Assembly: GCF_901709675.1 (NCBI RefSeq)
Contig: NC_051093.1
Coordinates: 310,001-374,000, forward strand
Length of the DNA stretch: 64,000 nucleotides
DNA from: Syngnathus acus
Taxonomy: Eukaryota > Chordata > Actinopteri > Syngnathiformes > Syngnathidae
Direction: 5' to 3'
Shown: positions 10,119 to 21,478 of the stretch, piece by piece
How the letters are laid out: each line of letters opens with the position of its first letter
Position numbering within the stretch: position 1 is the stretch's first letter
Notes under the pieces: generated by a model
What the model saw: the letters and a program-made list of their open reading frames with translations, nothing else
Databases searched by the model: none
What the model was told of the DNA's origin: nothing
Made by a program: the position numbers and the translations under genes

Positions 10119-10504
10119 TGTCAGGGTTTTCCAGATTATCTTGAACGTATGATTATGTTGGAATGTAACCTGTAATAAATAACCTAGCTATATTAGTTTT
10201 ATGCTTATGTTGGAATGTAACCTGTAATAAATAACCTAGTTTGTCCCATCCTACACAACGTCGTAAAACACCCCCTGCTATGTTTTGACGAGAGGTCAAG
10301 GGCTTTCTCTCCATCCAGTCCACTCTCACCCCCACCCTGTTTCTCTTAATAAAAATGCTCTTGCAAGAGGCCAGAGTCAGACCTCATTCGATCATCGCTG
10401 TACGCACAGCGAGGAATGACTCTCCACCTGCAGGTGTCTAAAAGGACTTACTTGTCTCCCGTGTGGTTCTTGCAAAATAAGTTAGAGTGAGCACCACTCT
10501 AACA
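10119..10504 (+). mobile_element. 5' LTR of retroviral copy 1
   Basis: It begins TGTCAGGGTT and ends CTCTAACA. It aligns along its length with the 428-bp LTRs at 25981 and 32212 (shared ATGATTATGTTGGAATGTAA, CCTGCAGGTGTCT, GTGTGGTTCTTGCAAAATAA). An internal duplication of about 50 bp (TTATGTTGGAATGTAACCTG at 10153 and 10207) is unique to this copy. AATAAA lies near 10348. The left flank is an RTE fragment; no right LTR exists. Confidence 0.88.
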
Positions 10505-10507
10505 TTT

Positions 10508-10525
10508 TGGTGCCGTGACCCGGAT
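10508..10525 (+). promoter_or_regulatory. Primer-binding site, tRNA-His-like
   Basis: TGGTGCCGTGACCCGGAT lies 3 bp after the LTR. It matches the complement of the vertebrate tRNA-His 3' end (TGGTGCCGTGACTCGGAT, from memory) at 17 of 18 positions. The related copy 2 has a perfect tRNA-Phe site at the same place. Confidence 0.75.
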
Positions 10526-10712
10526 CCCTCATACCCACCATCTGGCTGATGGAGGAGGACGTGCTGCATTGTCGACAAGCCAGTGTCCATTAGGAGGACC
10601 TGGAAAAGAAAGTCCTGGGAAGAGAATTCTTCGCTGGGCCAGCATCTTAGGTCTGCCGTCGTCTGACAGAGGTGGATTGACGGGATCCGGCAGTGCAACG
10701 AACCAGGGGACA

Positions 10713-10714
10713 AG
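10713..10714 (+). promoter_or_regulatory. Putative retroviral splice donor, copy 1
   Basis: GACAA|GTAAGTT lies between the primer site and gag and matches the donor consensus well. The same sequence is kept at 26859/26860 in copy 2. In simple retroviruses a donor here makes the env messenger. Confidence 0.55.
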
Positions 10715-10789
10715 TAAGTTAAAGCTCTAAAGTTGTGTGATTGTGTTGTTGTGATTGTGTTGTTGTGAAACGCGTAAAAAGTTAAAGGT

Positions 10790-10915
10790 GCACGAGATAT
10801 ACGGCTTTGGTTTGTCCGAGCTATGAGATATACGGCTTTGGTTTGTCTGAGCTATGAGATATACGGCTTTGGTTTGTCCGAGCTATGAGAAATACGCCTT
10901 TGGTTTTTCCAAGCT
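10790..10915 (+). repeat. Leader tandem repeat of copy 1
   Basis: Four units of about 31 bp built on TACGGCTTTGGTTTGTC plus CGAGCTATGAGATA lie between the splice donor and gag. Copy 2 has the same motif in six shorter units at 26880-27055. The array sits where retroviral packaging and dimerisation signals usually lie. Confidence 0.85.
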
Positions 10916-11214
10916 AAGAAACAGCTGGGATTCTAGTCCCAGTGGAAGGAACGGGCTAAGAAAAAACAGAGCTTCTTTTTCTTAATTGAAGAAGGGCATA
11001 GATTCTTTTTTTGTCCGTTTTTCCAAGCTGTTTGCATGAAAGTTGTGTGGTTGAGAGTGTGACTGGTAGGATAAATTGACTAGATAGCAGTTCTAGCATT
11101 GATCCACGGCAATAACACAGGCTAGTAATTTGTTGAAAGGTCAATTTAAACCTGCATTGAGGATCCTCAAAGAAAAGAAAAAAAATTGGAAAAACTAAAA
11201 CTACTAGAATTAAT

Positions 11215-11800
11215 ATGGGAAAAAGGAACGATAAATCTCTAGCTCTTGAAGGAGATGAGAAGTTCATGGCGAGTAGATTTCTAATTGTATGCAATACATG
11301 CCGAAGTGGAAGAAAAAGTATGGAGTACAAGGAAAGTTGAAAGTTCAAATGTGGAACGTTGTGGTAGAACTTTTGGAGGAGAGTGTGGCTAGGAAGCCAA
11401 AGGGACTGAGAAAGGAAAGAAAAGAGAGAGAATTGAGTTGTGCTAGAGTGTGGTTGAAAGCTTCACAAGAGAGGAGAAAACAAATTCAAAAAACAAAAAA
11501 TAGAAAGGTGAAAAGTGATGAGGCTGCGAGTATCAAAAAAGGCGAAAGTTCCGATGTATTTCATGATGAAGATAGATGAAGATGCAACGGTCTTCTTCCA
11601 AATTTCCCAAAGGGGCAGAGGAAGAGTTAGAGACCAACAAGGCCGCAGGCCGCCATTCAATTCAAACTCCACATTAAATTTGGACTGTTGGAACTGTGGG
11701 AAACGGGGACACTTGGCAAGAGTGTGTCGTCATGTAAAACAAAACCAATCAAAGGGCGGAGGAAGAGGCAGAGGAAAAGTCACATTTTCAGCATGACAAG
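11215..11800 (+). pseudogene. gag remnant of retroviral copy 1
   Basis: The start region reads MGKRNDKSLALEGDEKFMA, a glycine-2 start suited to N-myristoylation, and matches the MGNKTGKSLALEGDEKYMA of copy 2. A frameshift follows near 11285. After ASQER (near 11475) a large deletion removes the capsid, leaving an acidic linker, an RG-rich stretch and one CCHC zinc knuckle at 11696-11737 (CWNCGKRGHLARVC). Gag normally assembles the particle and its knuckle binds genomic RNA. This copy cannot make a full Gag. Confidence 0.8.
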
Positions 11801-11879
11801 CTTCCTCCCCTTTGACCGCTCATGCTAATACAGAGAAAGAAAGAATAGATGCCCATATGACAGCAAAACATGTCATTGT

Positions 11880-13264
11880 CAGATTATTAGAATTTTTTTT
11901 TAGATTATTAGAGCTCCTGTCCATACAAGAAGTATGACAATGCTGTTTGTATGCCCAATGACAAATTACCAGAGATCAAATTGTGTGCACACTAAAGTTA
12001 AAATTTGCAAATCAAGTGGTCAAGAAATGCAACTTTCTTCTAGAAGATAAATAAAAAATTAGAATGTGCTGTCCTCGTGTGCGTGGGAGGGACCAGCTCA
12101 TGATCGACTGCAGGAAATGGCCAGCCTGTGACGAATCATTGGTGCTGGGACCTAACTTTCGCGCGCGAGAGCTGTGCATGTGTGTGCGTATGTGTTAAAA
12201 TGATGAAAATTGGCTAAACCTTTAGTGTAAAGACATTTGCTAGACTGTGCTCTTTTGCACCGAGAGAAATCTGTTTGCGAGCAGAAACTGATCCACACCA
12301 GTGCATGTTAGTGTCGAGCCTTCATGAGAAATTCGAAGAAAAAAAACGACAGAACATGCTTTCAGGAATTGGAAGAAGCAAAATTGTGAATTTAGGACAT
12401 TGCAATGCTACATTTAATAGGAATAATTGATTAGTTGTGTTATAAGATTATAGAAACCTCTATATGCGAGCTAAATCTGAGAGATTGAGTTCTTTAAATT
12501 TAAAAACATAGAAAAACTTCTGATTAATTTGCCAGCAGTTTTTTTGTGTGTGTTGAGTTTTTTTTGGATTGGTGGAGTGTTCTATCAGGAACCTTGAGTT
12601 GAAGATGGTGTATGAATGTTGTGTGGGGGGCTTGGATAAATTGGGACCAATGTGATGGAAAGACTCCTTTTTGGAGACTGTGTGTGAGATGCAAATGAGC
12701 ATTGATGAATGATTGCCCGAATGAAAGGAAAATACTGGTTGAATGGTTGAAGTTGTTGGCGACTACTATGGAAAATTAGTAGAGCGACTTTGATGAAAGA
12801 GTGATTTTGAGTAAGTTAAATGCTAAGAAAAAAAAAAAAGAAAAACATTGCTTTTGGATTGATAATTAACTAGAGAAAAAACTGGAGAACCAGTAACACA
12901 TGCAGAAGATGTGTGAACTGGGAAATTGAGAAGCGTTTTGGAAAGAAAGTCAAATTAAATGATGATGGAATCATATGTAGTAAAGAACACATTCTCCCAA
13001 AAAAGTTTGTCAAGGTGTGAGGCATGGGTGTTGCCAAGCCTCAGAAGGATGGAGTGAGTAGGACAGATAGTGGAAGATAGTAATAATACAACACTTTACA
13101 ACATATGGATTTTCTAATACATTTGGTGTTATACTGTGGTAAATTTTTATTCTGGTATCATACAATGTATATCTCACTAGTAAGCCTAAGTGTGACCGGG
13201 TCATGTTGCGGGTCAGGTTCGTGCGGGATTGTTTGGGCCTTGGTCCATGAACGTAGACTCATTG
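11880..13264 (+). other. Non-coding filler between gag and integrase end, copy 1
   Basis: This is where protease, RT and RNase H should be. I see no protease DTG, no RT YxDD-type motif and no long frame. The sequence is collinear with 28330-29640 of copy 2: for example GGAAATGGCCAGCCTGTGAC, GAATCATTGGTGCTGGGACC and TGCAGAAGATGTGTGAACTG occur in both. Either it is very old, decayed pol that was already dead in the ancestor, or it is foreign filler. Confidence 0.6.
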
Positions 13265-13500
13265 GCATGAGACACATATGGTTTCCATTAACAACTGACA
13301 CAACACAACACACAACTTTGGCCTATGTGTCCTCTGCATCCATTGCAGCCTGGTCATCCTGGATAAGGGACCTTCCCATCTGTGGTCTCTTCTCAATGTT
13401 TCTCATTTCCCCGAGCTGGAGTTTTGAGTTTTTCCTTGCCCTCTTGGGAGTTTAAGATCAGGGGATGTTTGAGAATATTTGCCATTTTTCACGTCCTGAG
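13265..13500 (+). mobile_element. L2-type LINE 3' untranslated fragment
   Basis: The stretch TTTTTCCTTGCCCTCTTGGG / AGTTTAAGATCAGGGGATG, preceded by TCTGCATCCATTGCAGCCTG, aligns with the 3' untranslated region of the L2 LINE at 17230-17360. It interrupts the filler of retroviral copy 1 and is absent from copy 2. About 250 bp after it (13501-13760) contain AATAAA but no feature I can name. Confidence 0.7.
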
Positions 13501-13859
13501 TGTTGTTAGTCACCTAAATGTTGAACAGAGGGTGTGATTTACCGAAGTCAAATTCCTTGTTTGGCACGCTCAAACATGGCGAATAAAAACCCTTGAATCT
13601 TGAAGATATGCACCGTGTAGAGTTGGGGAGGCTGACTGTGGGGTCATAGATCATCCAACAGCCCTGTGTGCGCGCACCCAAGTGAAGGGAAGCGCAAGGG
13701 GGCGAGACACTTCTCTCTGACATCGGTTGAACAAAATCTTTCCCCAATCAGCCGTGTGTGACTGAAGTTTTCCTTCCCCAAGCCAGCCACTTTTTCACCG
13801 TTTGTTTGGAAGACCAGCTCTTTGGTTAGGAGGAATCATTAGGAAGTGCTCAAACTCTT

Positions 13860-14190
13860 CCCGCAAACACTCCTATCTGCCCAGTTCAAAAGGGCAATAA
13901 AATTGACTGCAAGAGTTGCAAAAAGCAGACGAAGAACATTCCTTGGCAGGTAGCATGATCAGGGCCCTCAAACTGAAAGATGTGTCAAATGCAAATTTAC
14001 TGCCGCCTGATCTTTCTTCCCCACAGGTCAACAACCGCTCCAAGCCAGGAGACTGAGACGACATAAAGGTCGTCAAAAAGGACAAACTGGGCCAGCCATG
14101 GTGGGAGGGACCATTCCAAGTCTTGCTGACTACCCCCACTGCACTGAACATTGCTGGAAGGCCCAGCGAAGTTTCACCTCAGCCACTGGA
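13860..14190 (+). pseudogene. Integrase C-terminal remnant, copy 1
   Basis: Broken frames read VSNANLLPPDL, then PGD, then WWEGPFQVLLTTPTALNIA and AGRPSEVSPQPL. This is the gammaretroviral integrase C-terminal pattern, in which a PGDWV..K stretch is followed by WEGPF/YQVLLTTPTAVK. A stop follows PGD. A splice-acceptor-like CTTTCTTCCCCACAG precedes it near 14016-14034. The catalytic core of integrase is absent. Confidence 0.75.
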
Positions 14191-14249
14191 CGTTACAGAG
14201 AGTGCTGTACCCCATTTTCGGAGTAAGGGGAAGGCTAACATCAAAGGGG

Positions 14250-14424
14250 CCTCATCGTTTAGGGTGGGGCGTCTCAATGTTGGTGAAGAATGGAATCCAT
14301 AAGATCCCCACTCTGACTAGGCAATGGGAAATATCGGTGTCTCTGCCATCCGAGTAGCAACGGGGCTCCATATGCCAGGTGGATCCTCTGCTGCGTTGTG
14401 GTTGGAGCATGCTATGGTCTATGG
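14250..14424 (+). pseudogene. env 5' remnant, copy 1
   Basis: The segment from TAGGGTGGGGCGTCTCAATG to the bases GGTCTATGG is about 90% like 30310-30474 of copy 2, covering the env leader and hydrophobic signal region. Small indels break the frame after MLVKN. At 14425 it is cut off by an hAT terminus, and the rest of env is missing. Confidence 0.8.
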
Positions 14425-14735
14425 CAGGGGTGCCCAATACGTCGATCGCGATCGACCGGTCGATCGCCAAGCCACTATTGGTCGATCGCGTGATATTAAA
14501 ATGTTTTTATTTTTTTTAGCACTTGACGCGTGTACAAACAACAGCGCTAACAACACAACACAAACATGCTAGCTCGCGAGTTCCCTCCAATTGTCAGAAC
14601 CCTGTTTTTTCTCTTAAACTTAAGAAAGGGTATAAAAATGAGTGGGGCAGCTGGCCATAGTAAGAAGTATCACTTTCACAGGGAATGGGAGTAGGACTTT
14701 TTTTTCACGATGACATATATATATATATATATAAT
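14425..14735 (+). mobile_element. hAT (Charlie-like) 5' end with transposase start
   Basis: It begins CAGGGGTGCCCAATACGTCG, a hAT-type terminus followed by palindromic GATCGCGATCGACCGGTCGATCG. Further in, a frame at about 14638 reads MSGAAGHSKKYHFHREWE, then a stop, then DFFFTM. This resembles the N-terminus of Charlie/SPIN-type hAT transposases that lack a BED finger (SKKRKYHFxxEWExDFFF, from memory). The rest of the element is missing; an AT repeat and an L2 LINE follow. Confidence 0.6.
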
Positions 14736-15206
14736 TATATATAAAAAAGTAATTATAGGCCAGTTTCACACCTCCCATTCATAGCAAAACTTCTTGAAAA
14801 AGTAGTAGCACAGCAGCTTATTGATTACATGGTCGCCAATAATCGATATGACTCTTTTCAGTCTGGTTTTAGAGCTAATCATTCCACTGAGACAGCACTT
14901 GCTAAAGTGACTAACGATCTCCTCATAGCTATGGATTCAAACACTTCATCAGTACTGTTACTACTCGATCTTAGTGCCGCCTTCGACACTGTAGACTTTG
15001 ATATTTTATTAGGGCGTCTTAAAAGTTGTGTTGGTATTTCAGGGTCAGCACTAGGCTGGTTCCATTCCTATCTATCAAATAGGACGCACCGAGTGGTCCA
15101 TGGCAATGCGTCCTCTGAGCTCTATAATGTTACGTGTGGTGTCCCACAGGGATCGGTTCTCGGACCAATTCTATTTAATATTTATATGATTCCGCTTGGG
15201 GACATA

Positions 15207-16115
15207 CCGTTTTTTTCCGTGTATAATACGCCCCCATGTATAATACGCACCCTAACAATGGCATGTTGATGCTGGAAAAAAGCCTGTACCCATGTATAAT
15301 ACGCACCCAATTTTTTTTTTTTTCTATTTTTTTTAAGTCCCAATGATCGTCACACACGCAGGGAGGCAATGGGTCCCATTTTTATAGTCTTTGGTATGGT
15401 CTTAAATGTATTTGCTGGATGTATTTTTTTTGTTGGCGTTGATTTCTCCGACTGCCCGTAAAGCCACCACCGCGATCAGATGAAAAGAGAGGAAAGTGAC
15501 GTGCGGACATGTGAAAAAGGCGGCTCTGTATGGGAGAGACGTTGAAGAGGAATAAAAACACCCTTGGAAACCAAAACTTGCCCCTCGTCGTGACTCGGAG
15601 CCGCAACAAATGTTTCGGATTTGTGTAGGGTACATTGTGACAGCAAACGAGCAGGTGATCGAGCAAGCGTCTGATACGAGAGCATTGCGTTCGTATGGAG
15701 CGTGTTTGAAGTGAACAGCAGAGACGAAAGGAACAAGGCAAAGTGTTGTGAAATAAAATATTACCTGTAATACGCATTTTGTTATTTGCTGATTGTATTA
15801 AACTATCACATTCATTGTCAGTCAAGAAGAGAAGAGGACTATTATCCCTTCTTTGATGAAATGACCAGAGCACAGTACAAACACACTATTGTTCTTTCGG
15901 TATTTATTCAACCCACATTCTTTCACAACATGACAAGAAGAGAACAATACATAAATCAATACTCGTACCAGTACCATGATTTTCTTAAAAAAAAAATAAT
16001 AATAATTTTATTAAAAAAAATTTTTTTAAAAAATTGTACCCATGTATAATGCGCACCCCAGATTTTAGGACAATAAATTAGTTAAATTTTGCGTATTATA
16101 CACGGAAAAAAACGG
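15207..16115 (+). mobile_element. TA-targeted inverted-repeat element, copy 2
   Basis: The ends CCGTTTTTTTCCGTGTATAA and ATTATACACGGAAAAAAACGG match copies at 2612 and 63436. TA flanks both sides (15205-15206, 16116-16117). Removing the element and one TA joins GGGGACATA to ATACGTAAATAT and restores the L2 codons GDIIRKYNISF, which is direct proof of a TA target duplication. The interior carries a SINE fragment at about 15325-15405 and a frame fragment FRICVGYIVTANEQVIEQ shared in part with copy 1. No transposase is recognised. Confidence 0.92.
15325..15405 (-). mobile_element. Short SINE fragment
   Basis: AAGTCCCAATGATCGTCACA and GCAGGGAGGCAATGGGTCCC / ATTTTTATAGTCTTTGGTAT match the tail and mid part of the SINE at 60305-60611 in the same orientation, with the body between them deleted. 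T-runs precede it at 15309-15331. It lies inside the TA-targeted element. Confidence 0.75.
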
Positions 16116-17472
16116 TAATACGTAAATATAATATTAGTTTTCAATGCTACGCGGATGACACCCAATTATATATGCCGTTATCGATGACAGATCCGCGGGA
16201 TTGTTGTAATCTTGAGGCATGCCTTGCGGAGATCAAGCAATGGATGTCTCTCAACTTCCTTCGTCTTAACCCAGATAAAACTGAGATGTTGATAATTGGT
16301 CCAACTCGTTTTCAACACTTGTTCAAGGAAACCGCTATAACTATAGATAACCGTACTATCACTCAGAGCGATACTGTAACTAATCTCGGGGTAATGTTTG
16401 ACCAAACTCTCTCCTTTCAAAAGCACATTAAGAATATAACCAGAATTGCGTTCTTTCACCTTCGTAATATTGCAAAGATTCGTCCGATCCTCTCGACCGG
16501 TGATGCGGAAACTATTATACATGCGTTCGTTACGTCGCGCCTGGACTACTGTAATGTACTATTCTCTGGTCTTCCTGAGTCCCGCATCAAAAGTCTACAG
16601 TTAGTACAAAATGCTGCTGCAAGGCTGCTCTCACGGACAAGAAAATTTGATCACATTACCCCAATATTAGCCAACTTACATTGGCTCCCGGTCCATTTAA
16701 GATGTGACTTCAAGGTTCTTCTATTAACCTATAAATCACTGCATGGCTTAGCGCCTTCGTATCTCGTCGACCTAGTGGTTCCTTATGTTCCGTCTCGTAA
16801 CCTTCGTTCGCAAAACGCTACCCTTTTAGCGACACCGAGGGCCAAGAAAGTGTCTGCAGGGTCTAGAGCATTTTCTATCCGGGCTCCAGAGCTTTGGAAT
16901 GCCCTCCCAATGGATATTAGGACTGCTACCTCAGTAGAAACATTTAAGACACGTTTAAAGACACATTTCTATGACATGGCCTTTAACTAACCTGTAGTGG
17001 CCGATTCGGCCGGAGTTTGTTTTGTTTTCTCCCCCCCCCCACCCCCCACCCCCCCCTCCCCCTGGTTAGGTGGCACCCAAGCTGACAGCGGCTATCTGGA
17101 TTCTCGTGGGCCAATTCAGGTTGGGGGAACTGCAGCTCAACCTCCACTGCCAGGATAGTAGAGGGCTCCTCCGGCAGCCCTTCGCTCTGTCTTGGACATC
17201 CACTTTTTTGATTTTCATATTATGTATTATTTGTGCCCTCTCTGCATCCATTACAACCTGGTGATCCTGAAAGGGGGATCCTTCCATCTCATTTTCCCCT
17301 AGCAGGGGTTTTTGAGTTTTTCCTTGCCCTTTTGGGAGCTTAAGATCAGGGGATGCTTTGAGAATAATTGTCAATTTTTGTCTATGTGAAGCCCTTTGAG
17401 ACTGCTTGTGATTTAGGGTTATACAAATAAACTTGACTTGACTTGACTTGATATATATACATATATATATAT

Positions 17473-18233
17473 TAGGGGTGTAAATCGCGGGTTTTGTCAC
17501 GATACGATATCATATCGATACAAAGAACCACGATACGATATTTGCCGATATCTTAAAGCCTGCTGTGATTCATTCACGATACATCACGATATAGTGCTCC
17601 ACGATCGATATTTTTATTTTTTTAAATAAAAAATATAGAACAATATCCTGATTTATAACAATTCATACGCAAAATCAACAAGGTACTGCAAACTCTTTAT
17701 TTAGGAAATTACAAGAGTATTGTAGTATACAAAGTGCTTATTTTAACACTGAACTTTATCAAATTCCTATATTTTTTCTCATATAAGTAAAGAAAAATGA
17801 ATATTCTTTCTTTTTTTGTAATACCATTAACTTTAAAGTGCATTACTGAACTATTTATTTACAATAATTTTAATTGTCCGTTGAGCCATCTTTTCTTTGG
17901 AATCCAAAGTGCTTCCAAACGAATGACTTGAAGCCCAAAGGGGAGCGAATTTCCTCGTCTTCTTGGACACTAGCCATAGCACCAGCCCAGGAGCCGCGTA
18001 GTTGTCGGCTCCCCTTTCACGTGCCTGCTCTGCTCACAACACAACACGCCGCGTACTGCTCCCGAAAAGAGGAAGCAAGCAACAATGAACTGGATTTCAA
18101 AATAAAGTCGCGTCTAATGTCCGAGGTCAAACACGGCGATATAAATCGATGTTTACGTTTAGCATCGATGCCAATAAATCGTAGAGCATTATATCGATTA
18201 ATCGATGTGTATCGATGAATCGTTACACCCCTA
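17473..18233 (-). mobile_element. hAT family A, copy 1
   Basis: The element begins TAGGGGTGTAAATCGCGGGT and ends TGAATCGTTACACCCCTA. The 8-bp flanks are ATATATAT on both sides (17465-17472, 18234-18241), fitting hAT but in simple sequence. It is one of four 760-bp copies in this window. ATCGAT/CGATA words fill both ends. On the minus strand near 17975 a frame begins MASVQEDEEIRSPLGFKSF and continues VWKHFGFQRK, the aromatic start of a BED-finger transposase exon; the cysteines that should follow are missing. Confidence 0.88.
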
Positions 18234-18283
18234 ATATATATATACACGTATATAGTGCAAGGAATAGAAAGGAAAACACAATA

Positions 18284-20141
18284 GGTATTTTTCTGGACTT
18301 ATCTAAGGCGTTTCACATGGTCAATCACCATATTCTATTGCAAAAAGCTGTCTCATATTGGAGTAAAAAATAATGCGCTTCTCTGGTTCAAGAGTTATCT
18401 ACAAGACAGACAACAGTTTGTATCCTACAATGGAACCAATTCTGCCTTACTTTATATGCAATCCGGAGTGCCTCAAGGATCAATTCTTGGGCCTTTGTTA
18501 TTTTTGATATACATTAATGACCTATCAAATGTCTCAGATAAACTGTCCAAAATTTATTTGCAGACGACACAAGTGTCCTGTACTCTCACAAAGATCCCAA
18601 CACCATTATAAGGGTCTTAAATGAAGAACTTGGTAAACTGTCTATTTGGTTTCGGTGCAACAAATTATCACTTAATATTAAAAATACAAACTTCATATGT
18701 TTTGGTCTCAAATCTCATGTATTTAACAAATCACCAGCAATATATATTGATAACATCCCTATAACTAACGTGTGTTCTCCACGATTCCTTGGCAGTATGA
18801 TTGATGGATCATTGTCCTGGAAATCTCATATCATGACTATTTCCACAAAAATGGCCAAGAGCATTGGTATTGTACGTAAAACCCGTCATCTAATCAGCTC
18901 CGAGGTAGCCACTATGCTATACTACTCAATGATCTATCCGTATATTTACTCGGGGTGTAAATCGCGGGTTTTGTCACGATACGATATCATATCGATACAA
19001 AGAACCACGATACGATATTTGCCGATATCTTAAAGCCTGCTGTGATTCATTCACGATACATCACGATATAGTGCTCCACGATCGATATTTTTATTTTTAT
19101 TTTTTTAAATAAAAAATATAGAACAATATCCTGATTTATAACAATTCATACGCAAAATCAACAAGGTACTGCAAACTCTTTATTTAGGAAATTACAAGAG
19201 TATTGTAGTATACAAAGTGCTTATTTTAACACTGAACTTTATCAAATTCCTATATTTTTTCTCATATAAGTAAAGAAAAATGAATATTCTTTCTTTTTTT
19301 GTAATACCATTAACTTTAAAGTGCATTACTGAACTATTTATTTACAATAATTTTAATTGTCCGTTGAGCCATCTTTTCTTTGGAATCCAAAGTGCTTCCA
19401 AACGAATGTCTTGAAGCCCAAAGGGGAGCGAATTTCCTTGTCTTCTTGGACACTAGCCATAGCACCAGCCCAGGAGCCGCGTAGTTGTCGGCTCCCCTTT
19501 CACGTGCCTGCTCTGCTCACAACACAACACGCCGCGTACTGCTCCCGGAAAGAGGAAGCAAGCAACAATGAACTGGATTTCAAAATAAAGTCGCGTCTAA
19601 TGTCCGAGGTCAAACACGGCGATATAAATCGATGTTTACGTTTAGCATCGATGCCAATAAATCGTAGAGCATTATATCGATTAATCGATGTGTATCGATG
19701 AATCGTTACACCCCTAATATTTACCATTGTAATATCGCTTGGGCTAGTACTCACCAGACCAAACTTGAGCCTAGTCTGCAGAAACTAGCTCTAAGACTAA
19801 TATGTTGTGTACATCCGAAACATTCATCTCAGCCTCTTTTTACTCAGCTAGGCATCCTCACTGTTTTTCAAGTCAATCATCTTCAAATTGGTCTCTTTCT
19901 TCATGGCTCATTGGGGAGAACCCTTCCCCTATTTTTTCATAACTTATTTAGACATAATTCTCAGGTCCATAATTACCCCACACGCAGCTCAAATGACCTC
20001 AGACCACCAATAGCCCGTACAGCCCATACTCAATTTAGCATAGGCTACAGAGGGTCAAAGATTTACAATTCACTGCTACTATTTTTATGGGACTTGTCTT
20101 CTCACCAATTTAAGAAGGCTCTGAAATCACTTAGACACTAA
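18284..20141 (+). pseudogene. LINE reverse transcriptase, broken
   Basis: Frames read FFWTYLRR/FLDLSKAFHMVNH, NALLWFKSYLQDRQQFV, MQSGVPQGSILGPLLFLIY, an FADDTSVLY motif reached by a frameshift near 18555, LSIWFRCNKLSLNIKN and SPRFLGSMIDGSLSWKSHI. Across the hAT at 18950-19716, YYSMIYPYIY joins to HCNIAWASTHQTKLEP, continuing to KKALKSLRH before the stop at 20139-20141. The normal AFDTV is AFHMV here, so a conserved residue after the first catalytic Asp is lost. The gene is dead. Confidence 0.8.
18950..19716 (-). mobile_element. hAT family A, copy 2
   Basis: It is flanked by the perfect 8-bp duplication ATATTTAC at 18942-18949 and 19717-19724. It starts TCGGGGTGTAAATCGCGGGT and ends TTACACCCCTA. 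It interrupts a LINE RT, and removing it restores PYIYHCNIAWAS. Nearly identical in sequence to copies 1 and 3. Confidence 0.93.
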
Positions 20142-20337
20142 ATACTTTCCATATGGTATGCTAAATGAACCTGGATCTATTCATTATTCTCTTTAGTTAT
20201 AGTTTTGGTGTGTTTTTTCCCTACTGTTGTATGTTGTATACCTTATCCCTGTTATAAATGTTTCTTTTTTTTTCATCTATATGACATGTATTAGGATGCT
20301 TTTTTTTTTTATCCATTGAAATTTTATCTTAAATGTA

Positions 20338-21478
20338 CCGTAAATTCCGGACTATAAGCCACACGTGCACACGCGTTTTTTACAAAGAAAGACCGTTCAC
20401 AGAAAGCCTTTTTAAAGTTTTAATAACATACTTTAACATGTCTTTCTAAACATTGCCTGTGACGCAGCAGTAGTACCGCAGCAACACGGAAGTGTGCACG
20501 CGAGTTATTAACAAAGAAAGACTGGACACAGAAAGCTTTTTTAAAGTTTTAATAACATACCTTAACATTTCTTTCCAAACACTGCCCGTGACGCGGCAGT
20601 AATACCGCAGCAACACGGAAGTAACACAAGACTAATAGGGCTGGATTAAAAAAAACATACCCGGTAAAAGTCACTGAGACGCGGCGGTAACACAGCAGCA
20701 ACACGGTAGTACAGCACCAACAGGGCTCATTAAAAAACATACCAGTAAAAGTAAAAAAAGAGCTTCATCGTCTTCATCTTCCTCCTGTGCACTGAAACCA
20801 TCGAAGTCTTCCTCCTCAGCGTCCGATTGGAATAGCGTTAGATATCCTTCGCCTCACACTTTCTCAGTCTCTCTTTCGTCGTCGCTTTTATGCATTTCTT
20901 CGAGTGTGATGAGGGTCTGTTCATGCTAATTTTATTAATGCACGAAGCGCTAAATTACATTAAACTACCGAGCGACACGTATAGCTCCAGAGTAGACGGG
21001 ACCACGAAATAAAGGGGTTCAAAGTAACCTTCTGAATAAAATGCATTAAAAGTTCATGTTCATTACAACTTGTTTTTGGTGAGCAAAATGTCAGAAGAAT
21101 TGAATTTAAATGCTGATTGATTGGGTTTTAATACAATGCAGATGGTCCAAACAGCGCCACTGCTTTGTGTAATCTCTGAGTCACATGGCAGAGTAAGAGA
21201 AAGGGTTTAGAGCCGTTTGACGCAGGTCACCTAGCGTGCATTCCTACTAAAGCTCATAATAGTCACAAGCAACACAGCCAGAATAAGCAGCAGCCATAGT
21301 AGTGTTTCAAAATAGTATTTTTGTTGTTGTTTTTTTCTTCAAGATACCGCAGTGTATAAAAGTGATCAAGTCATCACAAAAATCACGAAGAAAATCCTTA
21401 TATAAGCCGCACCTGACTATAAGCCGCAGGGTTCAAAATTTTGGAAAAAAGTCGCGGCTTATAGTCCGGAATTTACGG
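20338..21478. mobile_element. Inverted-repeat DNA transposon, TA flanks
   Basis: The ends are CCGTAAATTCCGGACTATAA and TTATAGTCCGGAATTTACGG, perfect inverted repeats of at least 20 bp, with TA on both sides. It lies in the 3' region of the LINE at 18250-21612. Inside are two diverged direct repeats of about 120 bp (ACAAAGAAAGAC...TTTTTAAAGTTTTAATAACATAC at 20380 and 20510). A second CTATAAGCC site occurs near the right end. No transposase frame is present. Confidence 0.85.

Larger units (their letters stand above)
10119..14424 (+). mobile_element. Gamma-type endogenous retrovirus, pol-less copy 1 (decayed)
   Basis: In order it has an LTR, primer site, leader repeats, gag remnant with a zinc knuckle, about 1.9 kb of non-coding filler, the C-terminal end of integrase, and the first part of env, which stops at an hAT end at 14425. 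No 3' LTR is present. Copy 2 at 26592-32639 has the same order and the same filler sequence between gag and integrase, so the loss of protease, RT and RNase H is ancestral to both. This copy is more decayed, with frameshifts and an inserted L2 3'-end fragment at 13265-13500. Confidence 0.85.
14748..16990 (+). pseudogene. L2 reverse transcriptase, split by insertion
   Basis: The frame runs from NYRPVS through FQSGFRANHSTETAL, LLLDLSAAFDTVDFDILL, TCGVPQGSVLGPILFNIYM and GDI, is interrupted at 15205, and resumes at 16118 as IRKYNISFQCYADDTQLY, the catalytic YADD. It continues through LRLNPDKTEMLIIGPTRF and the L2-typical C-terminus PELWNALPMDIRTATSVETF, ending FYDMAFN before the stop at 16988-16990. 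No other stop is seen, so before the insertion this segment was open. The endonuclease is missing by 5' truncation. Confidence 0.88.
14748..17455 (+). mobile_element. L2-clade LINE, 5' truncated
   Basis: The element starts inside the reverse transcriptase (NYRPVSHLPFIAKLLEKVV) and runs to the standard L2 3' end: GAAGCCCTTTGAGACTGCTT, ATAAACTTGACTTGACTTGA and a TGACT-type repeat ending near 17455. It is split at 15205 by the TA-targeted element copy 2. The 3' untranslated region includes C-runs at 17030-17063. The same 3' end recurs at 63225. Confidence 0.88.

Noticed and set aside
17874-18218. Repeated 114-codon ORF (MSVEPSFLWNPKCF...) present in three copies
   Set aside because: It lies antisense to the hAT family A exon 1 and recurs only because the transposon recurs; copy number, not coding function, explains it.
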